Origin: Byssochlamys sp. IMV 00236
Lineage: Eukaryota > Ascomycota > Eurotiomycetes > Eurotiales > Thermoascaceae
Length of the DNA stretch: 64,000 nt
Assembly: GCA_001931875.2 (NCBI GenBank)
Contig: MSJH02000837.1
Coordinates: 207,460-271,459 of the forward strand
Direction: 5' to 3'
Numbering within the stretch: the first letter of the stretch is position 1; the number at the start of each line of letters is the position of its first letter. Shown here piece by piece: positions 49,053 through 60,728 of the stretch. The position numbers and the translations under genes were made by a program. Under the pieces are notes generated by a model. The model had not been told where the DNA came from and searched no databases. It saw only the letters and a program-made list of their open reading frames with translations.

Positions 49053-49787
49053 ATGGCTACCGGTCTGCGGCGCAGCAAGACCATGCCGGCCGATGGCCAG
49101 ACGGCCAAGTTCCTCTACACGATCATAAAGCAGCTGGATCTGAAATCGGTAAGTTGGACGGCCTCTCCCCTCTCCGGGACCGGGATAAGGACCTTCGGAT
49201 TTGAGACTGATCGTGGGAACACCGCTCCACAGATCGACTGGAACCTGGTAGCATCGCAACTGGAAATCTCCAATGGACATGCTGCACGCATGCGCTTCTC
49301 TCGGTTCAAGCAGCACATGGAAGGCATTCCGACGAATCCACGAAACCCAAGACCGAAGAAGACTCCGAACAAGAAACCCGCGAAGGGCGGTCTCAAGGGA
49401 GGATCCGGGAAAGAGACCACTCCGCCGCAGATTCAACCGAAAGAAGAGCATCCGGATGTTCCGTTCAACCTGTCGAATCCGTACAACGTCAAGAGTGAGC
49501 CAACCCCCGCGTCAGCACTCTCGCTTGTTCCGCCGGCCATGTCGTCCATAGCGCCTGCAACAGCGCCAATGCAGGCTGCGGCGTCCCAGAACGTCTCGTA
49601 TCCCTTTCTGACGGTAGCGCCGGCAGACCTGACCTTGCATCATCCTGTGCCTACTCATCCTTCGAACTTTCACCTCCAGTCTCATTTCTATCACGGGCAG
49701 CATCTATGGGCTCCTGTCAAGACGGAGCAGCAGGATGATGTGCGTATGAGCGATGTATTCGTCAAGGTGGAGCCACAGGGGAACTGA
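49053..49787 (+). CDS. small Myb/SANT-like protein 6
   Basis: Exons 49053-49148 and 49233-49787 join in phase to 216 residues. The domain is one of the clearest: QTAKFLYTIIKQLDLKS, then across the intron IDWNLVASQLEI, then NGHAARMRFSRFKQHMEGI. The tail is Pro/Lys-rich, then Ser/Pro-rich with His-rich patches, ending in a VKVEP sumoylation-type site. The 84-nt intron (GTAAGT...CACAG) is a multiple of three and has no stop, so an unspliced transcript would also be translated with a 28-residue insert that breaks the domain. Confidence 0.85.
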   Translation: MATGLRRSKTMPADGQTAKFLYTIIKQLDLKSVSWTASPLSGTGIRTFGFETDRGNTAPQIDWNLVASQLEISNGHAARMRFSRFKQHMEGIPTNPRNPRPKKTPNKKPAKGGLKGGSGKETTPPQIQPKEEHPDVPFNLSNPYNVKSEPTPASALSLVPPAMSSIAPATAPMQAAASQNVSYPFLTVAPADLTLHHPVPTHPSNFHLQSHFYHGQHLWAPVKTEQQDDVRMSDVFVKVEPQGN

Positions 49788-50889
49788 CAGGATAATCCTC
49801 ATTGGATTGTGGCCAAAGCACATGAATGTGTCCTTTCTGTATGAATATGTTAGCTTCTCTAGAGTCTCGCAGTGTTATCCCATGTGTAAACCTCGAATAC
49901 CATATTGAACCAAAGTCGGAATGTTCTATTCCTCTCGCTATAGATATTCCATTATCAGCTTAATATCCCGTAGATATTCTAAGCTCTTTAATATCTGTAT
50001 ACTTCAGCATTCAGTATCAATATCTTCATGATTTGTACCAACACTTTCGAGACGTCTGGATAACCTGTGCTCTTGTCTTTGTAGAGGTAGGACACTTGAT
50101 GAGAATCATGGAAGTTCGCCAGCCAAAGAACAAAAAGACCACGCTATGTGGTCGCCAAAAGGGTAGGTCGTAAAAGGCACAATTAGAGCACCTGGATATG
50201 TTACAGCATTGGTGGTTCACTGTGCAGAGCGGCTTGTCCCGTTTATAGTAACTTGTGCTCACTATCTTGTAGATACGATCTATTACAGAACGCCGAGAAC
50301 CCCATGCCATGAAGGAAAACAGAACATGATAAACAGGAGAACCTATATTAAGCATATTAGGAGTCTATATCATATCCTCATCAGAGTGTATAAGCCATAA
50401 TGTAGTTCACTATCTATATCTATGTCTTGATCATAGCAATGATCACTACTATGGCCGTGCAACCACACACAGATATATTATGGTCTATCATACATAGTGC
50501 TAGGTCAGCGTAACGTTACTTTCGCGGACGTAACGCCGCAGTGAATTTGACCCACGAACACTTCCTATGAGCTGTTTTTCTCTCAAAATCGTGTGAGGTT
50601 CATGTCAACATTGATCCAACACACAGAGTTCTTCTCACCTCCTCACATCCTCCTCCTTTCCATCCTTCACCCTCATTGATATCAAGACTCGGATAGTACA
50701 TCCTAAACCATATCGAGGCTCGGGGTTCATTATTCATATCAGGATCAGGTCTGTATATCATATCTTTACTATCCTCGTTGATATATTATGATTCAACTCA
50801 CTTTTCACGGTGAGAGATCAAGCTAATGTCCCATCCATCTCTAGAAAAATCAAATTCAGCATCAAGAATCGAAGACAAAATCGATCATC
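49788..50889. other. intergenic region in the Myb/SANT cluster
   Basis: No gene seen. Pyrimidine-rich tract at 50630-50680 probably belongs to the promoter and 5' UTR of the next gene. Confidence 0.4.
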
Positions 50890-51538
50890 ATGGCTACCAA
50901 GACTGCTAACATCGACTCTGTCCTTTCCAAAGAGGGCGCCGCTCCCCGGGACGATTTCGGGTTCGCTCTCGAATGCATGAAGAGTCTCGATGATAACCAC
51001 AATGTAATAGAATTTCCTTTCCTTTTCATTTCTGTGCCTCCATGTTGTATATGGAAATGATCATTTATACTAATCAGGGAGCACACAGGTCGATCTTACC
51101 AAGGTTGCCAATGCTTTGAACTACACAAACGTTCAGTCTGTCGGTAATAGATACCGTGTCTTCCGCAAGAAGTACGGTATCAACCTGAACTGCGTGACTG
51201 GCTCTGGCGTTGTCACCACCAAGGCCGGCGATGGCGACGAGATCGACAGTCCCAGCCCTGTCAAGACACCTAGGAAGCCTCGTGCTCGCAAGGGCGCGAA
51301 GGTCTCCTCTGAGCCTATCCCGGCTACTGCTGATGACAATTCAAACGATGCTGGCGAAGCTGTTGCCAAGCCGAAGACTCCGCGCCGCCGCAGGACGGTC
51401 AAGGAGACCGTCCAGGATACAGATGTGGACACCCTTCAGGCTGCTATCGACGACGCGGTCGAGAATGTCAAGAAGCGCAACAACACCAAGGTCGTCAAGA
51501 AGGAATCTGAGGATGAGACTGCTGCAGACTCCGAGTAG
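50890..51538 (+). CDS. small Myb/SANT-like protein 7
   Basis: Exons 50890-51003 and 51089-51538 join in phase to 187 residues. DDFGFALECMKSLDDNHN, VDLTKVANALNYT and NVQSVGNRYRVFRKKYGINL give the three helices; the Trp of other members is replaced by Val/Phe, a divergent version of the same fold. The tail is basic with AT-hook-like KTPRKPRARKG and KTPRRRRTVK motifs, then acidic, ending EDETAADSE. The AT-hook-like patches favour minor-groove DNA binding. Co-directional with the 49053 and 52380 genes. Confidence 0.82.
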
Positions 51539-52379
51539 ACGTCGTCAGACTTATTCTGACCAATACGAACGGTACGTTTTGTAGATTGCTATTATATCAT
51601 CACCGGCAATGGATCATAACTGACGTGTCTACTTGACAGGACAGTATCCGAGATCTGATCATGTTGGAACTTGGAAATCTGTATCTGTATGCTTGAGGGT
51701 CACCACTCACTTTGGGGAAGCTGTAAACATTGAAAATTACGTTTTGTCCATCATCGGGAGGAGATCTTGATATTTGCTCGATGCCAGGGGAGATAGTCCA
51801 TGTAGACAGTCTCTGACGCAGCTGTATCTTCGCACAGTAGCACCTAGGTTATTTGTAGCTAGTCGATCTCACTCACCAATAAATTGATATCATACTCATC
51901 TTCCTCTGTACAAAAGTATATATCAACATGGCAACTTTAACAGCATCTAGCAGGTTGAGACTGCGAAGATCCTAAAAGACTCAGGATGTCGTCTTGAACC
52001 CAAGTCTCATTTCTCTTGGAATGTCAATTTGCTATCCGATTGGTCTCGTTCATTCACCGCTATCCTTTGTCTGCCATCTCTGTATTCACTGTCCCCCAGG
52101 TCAAAGCGAGAGTGAGCTAAAGACAACACAACCGCATTACGGCAAATAATTAATGCCACCTGACGCACAATATATCTGAACTCTTCCTCATCATCTGTCT
52201 TCTTCTGTCGGTCACTTTTACACTCTGGACATTCCAGTGCAGTCTCTGACACAGCTTGATCAAAATACCAAGGTAATCAGTTCTATCTTCATACTTCAGT
52301 CTGGTATACTTACTGAGATCCACATTTTGTGCTAGTTCTATCTATAGCAAGAAAACGCAACAAAAAAAAAAACATCAAC
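51539..52379. other. intergenic region in the Myb/SANT cluster
   Basis: No gene seen between two co-directional family members. An A-run directly precedes the 52380 start. Confidence 0.4.
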
Positions 52380-53033
52380 ATGTCTCGTACCAACAGCGAT
52401 GAGCAGCTCCAGTTCCTGCTCAGTTGTATCAGGTACTCGAACAATGGAAAGGTCGGTTCTAGTTTTCATCTTACATCAGTTCTGCAGCTGTATTTCATTC
52501 CTCATGCATATAACAATGCTGACACATAACAGGTTGACTTCACTGAAGTCGCGAAAGAATGCAAAATCGTCTCCAAGGGCGCGGCGTGAGTTGCTTCCGT
52601 CCCATAATCCGCTATCTAGAGTTGAATGGAGTTCATACTAACTTGCATGACAAGCGCCAAACGCTACGAGCGCATGATGAAAGCGAACGGCATCAATCCT
52701 AACGGTGGACCGTGTCCTCCTTCGGCTTCTCCCGACTCCAAAACCAATACCCCGACCAAGGGTGCCACTGCGGGAAAAGCCACTAAGCGCAAGTCGAACG
52801 GAGGCAGTCCTGAGTCCAAGAAGGCGAAGATCAAGAAAGCTGCGATCGAGAATGCGGAGAAGCTTGTTGTTGCGAAGGAGGAACCATCTGACAATGAAAG
52901 CAAAGATACCCCTTCTCACACTGCGTATCTCAGCCAGGGAGCGATGGCGGACGAGGACATTGACAAGGACTTGTTTGATCAGTTCTGCAACACTGGCGAG
53001 GATGATTCTCAGGAGGAGGAGCTCTTCGCGTAG
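52380..53033 (+). CDS. small Myb/SANT-like protein 8
   Basis: Exons 52380-52451, 52533-52585 and 52655-53033 join in phase to 167 residues. DEQLQFLLSCIRYSNNGK, VDFTEVAKECKIVSKGAA and AKRYERMMKANGINPNGG are the three helices, with the arrangement of the 50890 protein (VDxTxVA block). The tail is Lys-rich (KKAKIKKAAIENAEK) then strongly acidic (DEDIDKDLFDQF, EDDSQEEELFA). The first donor, AAG|GTCGGT, is less usual. It lies close to the abp2-like gene, with convergent ends 644 nt apart. Confidence 0.8.
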
Positions 53034-53676
53034 CCGTGTGGCTGTTCTGCTAACAATGTGTTTGTTTGGCATGACTTGCGAGTTTTGTTGTGGGGATCGA
53101 CCACGATATCGTTGGATGCCTGTAAAGACAAATTGTTGCAACTTACAATCATTGGGTTTGAGAGAGCCTAAACTGGCTTTGGCTCTGTCGTTTGTGACTT
53201 GGAGCATATTGTATTGTTTAGCAATTTTGCCCGAGGATGCTTTCCTGGTTGGCGGTAGTCGATAAGGACTCTAACCCAATGCACAATCTTTCTTAGCATC
53301 TCAACTTCTTTAGTCAAGTCTATTTTGGGCATTTGCGAGTGGCATTTGCCGCTAGACATTCCCAGCGAGTCTCTTGGTAGTCCCCTCTGGCTATGTTTGA
53401 TGGTGTAAAAATGCGATCGCTCCGCCATGATTCTGTACGACTAAAGGCTAAAAGGGAATATGCGATGTGATTCGGGAAATACGCTTACGATAAGTGAGTT
53501 CCATAGCACACTAGTAAGTGAATATGATTCCCTGTGAGGAAAAGAAATAGTACATCATACACAAGATTCCTCCCTGTCGTACCACCCGCAAAGACCTAAC
53601 TCGAAGATCCTCCCTCCTTATAACGCCATAATCATACCAACGTATCTGCCATGGTGTTTCTGATCCCGCCTGAATG
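53034..53676. other. convergent 3' intergenic region
   Basis: Between the 52380 gene and the abp2-like gene ends. No gene seen. Confidence 0.45.
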
Positions 53677-56030
53677 TCACATATCGCCCATGACCGCTTG
53701 CAGAATATTTCGTTTATATTGCCCGAGAGCTTGGTCTTTCTTTCTCATTTGTTTCTTCAGCTTCAAATAACGCTGCTTCCAAGTCGACTCGGACGTGGAG
53801 CTTGTGATTTCGTCATCGTCAATGTCATCATGAGAGAGGTCATCAATGGTCGTAGTATCATTCAGATCGTCGGGGAACACCGTATCTTTTATTGTGGTCG
53901 TGGCACCGGTACTGTCATAAATTGTATTCATCACAATTCCCGGGGCAGGACAGTACTCGTACGATATGATATAGTGCCAGTTCCTGAGAACATTCATAGT
54001 GCTGCTTTGCGGCTCAGTAGTTGATGTGTTCGGCTGCATCTTCACTGTCAACGGCCCACATGAGCCATAGTTCATACATTGGCCTCCAATTCCAAGGTGC
54101 ACAGCACACAACAGTGACATGGAGTCTGGGTTAATTCCAAAAAAAGAAGAACTTAATTTCTTAACCACAGATTCGGCCATATCGGTGGCCTCTTCGCTAG
54201 TTAGGGGAGCGGAGCGACCAACAAGTTTGCCGTGAAGCAGGCGACGGCTGAAGAGCTTGACCAAGCTGTCTATGTATACTCTCCGTGATGGCTGCTCGCC
54301 ATCCGTTTCAGCGTCTGATTTACTTCGAACTGTCCCATAACGTGGTGTGCTTGCAACGGAGCCATTAGTGCTATATTTGTCGGCGGCGGGACTACCCGAT
54401 ACACTGTCCAGCCCATTTATCAAGAGGGTGGGAGGCGTTGCAAGTCGAACAGGGCCGCTTGGGAGCTGGGGAACTTGTAACTGGAGCTTTGTTGCCTTTG
54501 AAATCGGCTGCTGGGGAAGGGGTTGTCTCTGGGGCGGGCTGGAGGACCGTCTGCCTGTGTCATTCCCATTCTGCGGGGCTAGAGCCGGTGACGAACGAGC
54601 GACTGGAGTCTCAGCAAAGGAGGAAACAATCGGCCGAGTGTCGACTTGGAAGGAAGAGAACTGTCCAGATGATGTGGTCGCTTTATTTGGTGGCCTGCCA
54701 CGAGTTTTCCTTGGAGAATTCCCATGAGTTGACCATGCCGAGGAAATTGCAGGTCCATGTCGCCTTCGCGTGTGGTTCCTCTCTGCCGATGCAGGTATCA
54801 CGGCTGATCGAGGTTCCACCGCCATGAACTCCTCCGATGCATGGCGGTTAGCTGGAAGTATAGCCGAATGTGGATAGGCGGCAGGAGACGTATGCCGTTC
54901 AAATGGCCTCCACCGGAAGTCTTGGCTCTGGTCTATTGCCAGGCCGGTATTCGAACGATGATGAGGAAATGGTGATGCCACTACCCATGGATCTGTCGCA
55001 TCGATGTCCCCTGGGAAAGCGCTGAATGGGATAGCACTATGCGGGAAATTTGCAGCATGACTGGAAATGTCAACGCTATGCAATCCAGCCATGGAAGTGT
55101 CCAACATCGGTCTTTTAGGCGTGCTTGAGCCCTCACTATCTTCTGCCTTCCTTCTACCGCGTTTAGGTTTCCACTCAGGCAGAAGAGACGTCAAGGCCAG
55201 ATCTTCCTCTAAGGGAACGCCATCTCGACTTTCACTGGGCATTCTGTCGGAAGGAATCTGAGTGTAATAGCTGTGGGGGTGACCAAGACAGTATTCAAAA
55301 AACGCATCAATGTGCATTGCTCGCATCCATCGCTATTCGAAATTAATCATAACTCGCTGACAATTTACTTGGATGGACGTACCTTTAGCCGGACCGCATA
55401 CTGCTGTACCTTTTGAGTACTCTGCTTCTTTTCCGCGGAAGGTGGCTCCACTCCCAACTCAGTGGCCAACTGAATCCACGTCTTCAGCTCTTTCTTATCC
55501 AGCTTCACAATGAGTTCCCATAACGTAAAGACGCTGAAACTCTTTCCGTCACTCCGTGGTGGTGATCGAAAGACCCGACGCAGTTCAGATGTGTCCACCG
55601 ATGACGGGACACTGGGATTGCAATACAGAATAAATGCAATATATGCATCGTCCATGGTTTGATCACTGAATTCGGGAGATGGCAGAAGTCGAGAACTGTC
55701 GGATCGCAATGACTCATTTGCGTGGTTGGGACGAGATGTGCCGTCGAATAGAGGTGGAGACATGGAAGGACCTGATTCTCGAATGGAGGTGACAGCCTGT
55801 AACAATTTTGTTCTTGGGGATGATTGAAAGTGTGGTGGGATATTTCTAGGTTGTATAGATGGAGAAATAGAAACTCTCGATCTGCTGCAAGCGCCAGACG
55901 GTGAGACACTCCGTACAGATGAATCGAAACTCAAGGAATACCTGGCGTATTGGTCGAATGGCGCCTGGCTTCGCGATGGCCCTCCATGTTCTGCTGTATT
56001 ATGAGCAGAATCAGAATACTGACTTTCCAT
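53677..56030 (-). CDS. ARS-binding protein 2 (Abp2) family protein
   Basis: Exons 56030-55383 and 55332-53677 join in phase to 767 residues. The conserved Abp2 domain is at about residues 118-240: DDAYIAFILYCNPSVP, TSELRRVFRSPPRSDGK, FTLWELIVKLDKKELKTWIQLATELGVEPP, QKVQQYAVRLKRWMRAMHIDAFFEYCLGHPHSYY. This family includes S. pombe Abp2, which binds ARS DNA. The flanks are long, disordered and Ser/Pro-rich with basic patches (KPKRGRRK), and a C-terminal helical block (STWKQRYLKLKKQMRKKDQAL). Nuclear DNA binding is likely. Its place at the end of a row of Myb/SANT-like genes is notable. Confidence 0.72.
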
Positions 56031-56823
56031 GCCCGGCGAGTCTTGGTATGTTAATGATGGTAGTTAATGATGGTGGGCGCCGGGACATGCACAACAGCAA
56101 TGGCTATCCGGAAACCGTTTCAGCGTGCATCACAAGCAGTTCATTATCGTCCACATCAAATCGCTATAACAGCAGACAAAATAAATCCACAATATAGAGC
56201 AGAATATGAGTGGGTCACTGGGAATAGCAGTAACTTTGCGACATGTAGACAGGACTGAAGCTAACGGGTGAGCGCAAAGTGAATTTGGTTGATATAGGTA
56301 TGTGGAGCAAAATAACAGAAAAGCATTTCTCATCGTTTGGATTCGGTATTCGAATGATGAAGGCACAAGGAGTTCTCCAACTCCATCGCATAGCCAAAGA
56401 CTAAGCGCAGCTGAAGCTGTTGGCAGCTCCTGAGATGCAAGAGGGGCAGCTGCTCGTGTTGCTATTTTAGGACATGAGCGATGCCTTCTTGGGTCAACAG
56501 GGCTCGGTCCGCGGGCTGGCAAATCATCAGGCGCCCACGCAGAGTATTATTATTGATATTATTGAAACCGGACAGTTTATAAGGCCAAAATGTCATGTAA
56601 CAATATCTGCTGCTCCTTGGTGCGATAACAAAAAAGGCTAATATTTTCAATAGTGTATATCATCCAGCCTGATCTTGGATAGCCATTGCAACTCTAAGCT
56701 CTGACAAACACACACCATCGGCTAAGGTTTGTAAAAGCGTTTCGATACCTAGGTAACTTAACTATATACTGTTCTATATGTCTGTTACAGTGACCTTCTT
56801 TTATCATATCTTCCATTGTGTTT
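56031..56823. other. intergenic region, no gene seen
   Basis: Upstream of the abp2-like gene and downstream of the GT8 gene. No gene or structured element recognised. Confidence 0.45.
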
Positions 56824-57906
56824 TTAGAAATTATCAAGAATGCCTCTATCCTGTTCGGCCCGTTGCCTCTTCTTATTCACGTCCCACCACCAACTATACA
56901 AAATCGCATTGGATTCTTCCCATGCCTGTCTCATACCGGTACTTTCACTTCCTCTTAGACTTGCGGGTTGATTTTTCCATGGCTTGTCTGCAAAGATGTA
57001 ATGCACGACCTTGACTTCATCATCCCGCCAAATAGTATCATGCACGTTCTTCCATCGCAGGGTCTTAAGTGCATTATACGTGTACGGCAGTGCCACCCAT
57101 CTCCCCGTGAAGATATCGGCTAATAGATCTTGGTCAGGGAAGCCATACTTACATGTCAATTCCGGGATGTCGATCGCCTTCGTTATCTTGCTATATGTTC
57201 CCATCGATGGATTGATCACCAACAGGCCGCCATTTAGCATCCCGAGACCAGAGGAAATGGGGGGCCCTTCTATCTGTGCCTTTTCTGGTGTTTGATGTTG
57301 CATGGTAAATGCGCAATTACTCGGTATCCTGACGATCAATTAGCTTATCGGATTGTCATAGTGACTAGGATCCATACCAGTCCGGAGGATAATGCTCTTT
57401 CTTGAGTGGGTTACAGCAGCATGCATGGCTGGCAGCAAAGACGCGTTGACCATCTCCGCCGAGTGAAGGGGGATCCAGATCCAAAATCATAAGCTCATCC
57501 AGATTGCGACGGACTAGCATGTCACTGTCCAACAAAACAACCCGATCAAAGTCAACCAATGAAAATGCAGAGAGTTTCGTCCAGGTATCCATGAAACGAG
57601 CATCGTTCTTGAACTCTTTGCTTCCTGAAGGCTTTAGAAGCGGCACCTTTCGCCGTGCGATCTTGCGCGCATCTAATGCGGCTAATACTGTTTCCGGGAC
57701 CGTATCTGTATACAACGCGAGCAGTGGATATTTACTCCCCGCGAGCTGAAGGGAGTAATCCAGCGTCAAAAGACCAGGCAGGTATTCCTCATGAGTGATC
57801 AAACTGGCCCATACTGAACAATGGTCAGTAACAACATCGCTATATGGAGATTCGGACAAATAATAAAGGTACCCCTTTTCGACTCCTGGTTAACATCGGA
57901 GGTCAT
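56824..57906 (-). CDS. glycosyltransferase family 8 (glycogenin-like) protein
   Basis: Exons 57906-57873, 57813-57378 and 57328-56824 join in phase to 324 residues. VWASLITHEEYLPGLLTLDYSL opens the GT-A fold; the metal-binding DxD motif is DSD at about 107-109 in RVVLLDSDMLVRRNLDEL; GMLNGGLLVINPS and FPDQDLLADIF and ALPYTYNALK are the family blocks further on; VHYIFADKPW carries the C-terminal His. These match the glycogenin/galactinol-synthase branch of GT8. No signal peptide is seen, so it is probably cytosolic. Donor and acceptor sugars are unknown. Confidence 0.87.
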
Positions 57907-58624
57907 CGCTCCACGATTGGATGAGTCCTCTTGGTAGCCAGACCATATTCCTCCCATTTCCTTCTAGGAAATATATACTGGCTTGTGAATGTGAGCAGAA
58001 ACAAGGAACAGCCGCCTGGACTCCCAATGGGCTGCTATTACACCCATCCAGCTTGAACTAGCAGTGCTGCACACAGAACGGTCTTGTATAAACCCGATAA
58101 GCAGAAGGCAGCTACAGTATCTATATTCTGGAATTTAGGGACAGTTAATTACTGTGGGTTTTCAGACTGTGTACAAGACCCACAGGGCTTGTCTCCACAA
58201 CCCAGCCAGCCACGAAAATAACTATCATTATGACTTTCGAGAAAAGAGCCATTTTGAGTTTCTGCCCGAGCTCTAACTACATAGATCAACAAACTATTAC
58301 TACCGAGTAGTTATCCCGCTATGCAGGCAAAATGAAGAGCGCTGTGAACGCTGCTACGAGCCAATTAATCTTTCAATTCACCAGTGCGCTGTAGTGACAA
58401 ATGAGCCACGTGGTAGTGCATGAAGTTACTACACTGGCAAAGGTGAAGAGTCGTGTGGAGTAGGCACCGATTCTCCTCATTAAGATGGTTGAAAGTGATT
58501 ATAACATGATACCACCCCGTTGACTCTCCCATATCTATGAACCTGTCATCCCAATGACTTTGTCGAATCCTGAAGGCACGAAAGCACGGTCATATTTGAA
58601 TCACCTAGCTGACGGATCCATGCT
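57907..58624. other. intergenic region, no gene seen
   Basis: 718 nt upstream of the GT8 gene. No gene recognised. Confidence 0.45.
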
Positions 58625-58990
58625 GCTTTATTCCTCGTTGGTCCCGTCATGCGGCTTCCATGGCCCGTTCAGGGATGAATATGCTGATGTGGCAGATGCC
58701 TTCACTAGATGCTTGAAGCTATAATTTCCGATGCTTCTATTCTCATTCACGATATCTTTATTCTTGCATCTTGTATTGGTGCCCTTCCGACCCTCACATT
58801 GGATCTGTTCGGTATTTTTTCTGCAGCCGCACGTATACACAAGGATGATCTGTTTGCACCTAAACGGAGCATTTCCATTAGTAAAAGCCCATCTTACATA
58901 CTCGGGATATCAGGATACGTACATCGTGTATACCATTATTGGACTTTTATTGGAGTTGTTGAACTTGGCATTGTATACGTAGTCAAGAGT
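58625..58990 (-). pseudogene. diverged copy of the 61338 Cys-motif gene
   Basis: The exon 58859-58625 encodes CKQIILVYTCGCRK, IQCEGRKGTNTRC, ENRSIGNYSFKHLVK and ASATSA, matching the 61338 protein block for block. The intron before it (58922-58860, GTACGT to TTTAG) aligns with the intron of the 61338 gene, including a CTAATGGAA branch region. Upstream of the intron the similarity fades, and no confident start codon in a homologous place is found (an ATG inside the first exon, about 58937, is possible). The tail is also shorter and lacks the basic and acidic runs. It is either a decayed duplicate or a gene with a changed N-terminus. Confidence 0.55.
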
Positions 58991-59543
58991 AAAAGAGAGT
59001 AGTATCAATGACGTGCCTTCCCAGTTCGCGTATGACGCGATTCATGTGATGTTACGGTAATTGAATTTCTTTTGAAAACTGCTTCCATCTGCCAATAGCA
59101 ATAGCTTAGAACTGTGCATTCTACTTCGAAATGAAAATATTGAAGGATAGGCACGTATCTCAATGCAGGAGTAAGTATGAATAATATGTCCCGTATTAGT
59201 TACCCGCCCACGTTCAAATTTGTCGGGGTACGTCCAGGTGATCCTGTCATATCATCCGTTTGCCGCAGGTTTCTTGATATTCGATTTCGATCCATAGGAT
59301 AGAACCTACTAGATCAATAGGATCTAAATTGTTTGGATGCTACAGGAGACAAACATGGGTTCAACTCCCCTTAGTACTGGAGTCAAGCAAGGACATATAC
59401 GACGAGTGTCCGTTTCTTGCTCCCGCTTACGGTTTCAATGATCCACTACTGATGACACACAGATGAGATAGAGATTATTCCCATATGGGAGAAAACCGGA
59501 ATTGTTCCATTAGTTTAGTTTGACATATATAATAATGTTGGCG
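58991..59543. other. intergenic region, no gene seen
   Basis: AT-rich. A GGGTTCAACTCCCC tract at about 59358-59371 looks like a tRNA T-arm, but no matching D-arm or acceptor stem was found. Confidence 0.4.
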
Positions 59544-60728
59544 TTATATAGGGGCATCTTTCTTAAACGTGCCGTCAGGCTGCACGAGAAATGGATCACC
59601 CTTTATTGGTGGGGGTGCAGGGGACCAGCACCTGTAGCATCGGCGCCTGTCCCATACCTTAGCTGCTTCGCATTCGAGGAAATGCTGGGGTAGCTGCTCG
59701 ATTGTATATGCACGAAGTATGGCCCTGTGCTTTTGCTTGCTAGAAGAATAGAATGAGCCGGGGACAAATGAACATGCCGAGCAATAGAGACCCTTCTGGA
59801 TCACTCTCTTGCTGGGATCCCAAACTGGGAAATGCGCTGAAGCCATAAAGGCAGGGTAGTCGCTATTCCCACTCTCCAAAGAAGGCACTTTTAATTCTCT
59901 CGGGAAACGAGGTCTTCTGCTATGCTGTCTGCAATTCTCGAGCTCATCAATTGCAGTTGAGGTTTCGCCGGCATTTTGTTTTTGCCAATCAGCCACAGCA
60001 TCAAAGTGCCATCTCGACAAGTCATCGCGATATGTTGAAGCAGCTTCAAGGCTCTCTTCAATACTTCCGTGGATCTTTGTGGCTAAAGTCAGGATATCCT
60101 GTAGCCTAACAAGACGCCGTCGCTGCCTGACGTCTCTCGCATTGCCATACCTTCCCGGAATAGTATATATAGTGACAAGCTCTTTTGTATCGCTCACAGA
60201 CAGACAATATTGTACGGACGCATCGAAAAGAGATACCAGTGTGTAACTCTCTCTGAACTTTAGACAGTAAACGCAACATCGGGTAAAGTCCATGAGAAAA
60301 ACACAAGGTCCGAAATCGCCACATGTGCGGCAGTATGGCTGGCAAAATTCATCGAATATGCGATAAATGTTGAAGAAGCGCGCTGTCCATGTCATGTGCA
60401 TGATCTGGAGCACTTCAGAAGCATGTTCTCGAAGAATCTTATATGCAGGAAGATTGGTCGCTACCGAAAAGTATGTCCTGTTGAGTTGACGTACGGCACG
60501 AAGTGCATCCAGGTCGAGAAACATCAAAACTTCATCGAGGATCTCTCTTGGGAAGGCCTTCAGATTTCCAAGTGATGCTTTTCGTCGCCTGTTAGGAGAC
60601 AAAACAACTCCATGTACAATGTCCGTGCCATAGCTCCTGTTTCGTGTATCTATCATTTCTGACCAGGCAGACAGATTCAGCATCCATGCATCCTCTTCGT
60701 CGATGCAATACGCAAGCCCTGAGGCCAT
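59544..60728 (-). CDS. F-box protein
   Basis: A single exon of 394 residues. An F-box is at about 54-92: LKAFPREILDEVLMFLDLDALRAVRQLNRTYFSVA. F-box proteins link substrates to SCF ubiquitin ligases through Skp1. The rest is rich in paired Cys residues (CQPYCRTCG, CCVYCLKF, LYCSACSF, CYRCW), suggesting zinc-stabilised modules, as in many rapidly expanding fungal F-box families. The N-terminal 50 residues are poorly conserved in style, and the real start could be at a later Met. It is flanked by inverted copies of a small Cys-motif gene. Confidence 0.8.
   Translation of the reverse strand: MASGLAYCIDEEDAWMLNLSAWSEMIDTRNRSYGTDIVHGVVLSPNRRRKASLGNLKAFPREILDEVLMFLDLDALRAVRQLNRTYFSVATNLPAYKILREHASEVLQIMHMTWTARFFNIYRIFDEFCQPYCRTCGDFGPCVFLMDFTRCCVYCLKFRESYTLVSLFDASVQYCLSVSDTKELVTIYTIPGRYGNARDVRQRRRLVRLQDILTLATKIHGSIEESLEAASTYRDDLSRWHFDAVADWQKQNAGETSTAIDELENCRQHSRRPRFPRELKVPSLESGNSDYPAFMASAHFPVWDPSKRVIQKGLYCSACSFVPGSFYSSSKQKHRAILRAYTIEQLPQHFLECEAAKVWDRRRCYRCWSPAPPPIKGDPFLVQPDGTFKKDAPI

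Noticed and set aside
59330..59400. GGGTTCAACTCCCC tract like a tRNA T-arm
   Set aside because: No D-arm, anticodon arm or acceptor stem could be paired with it.
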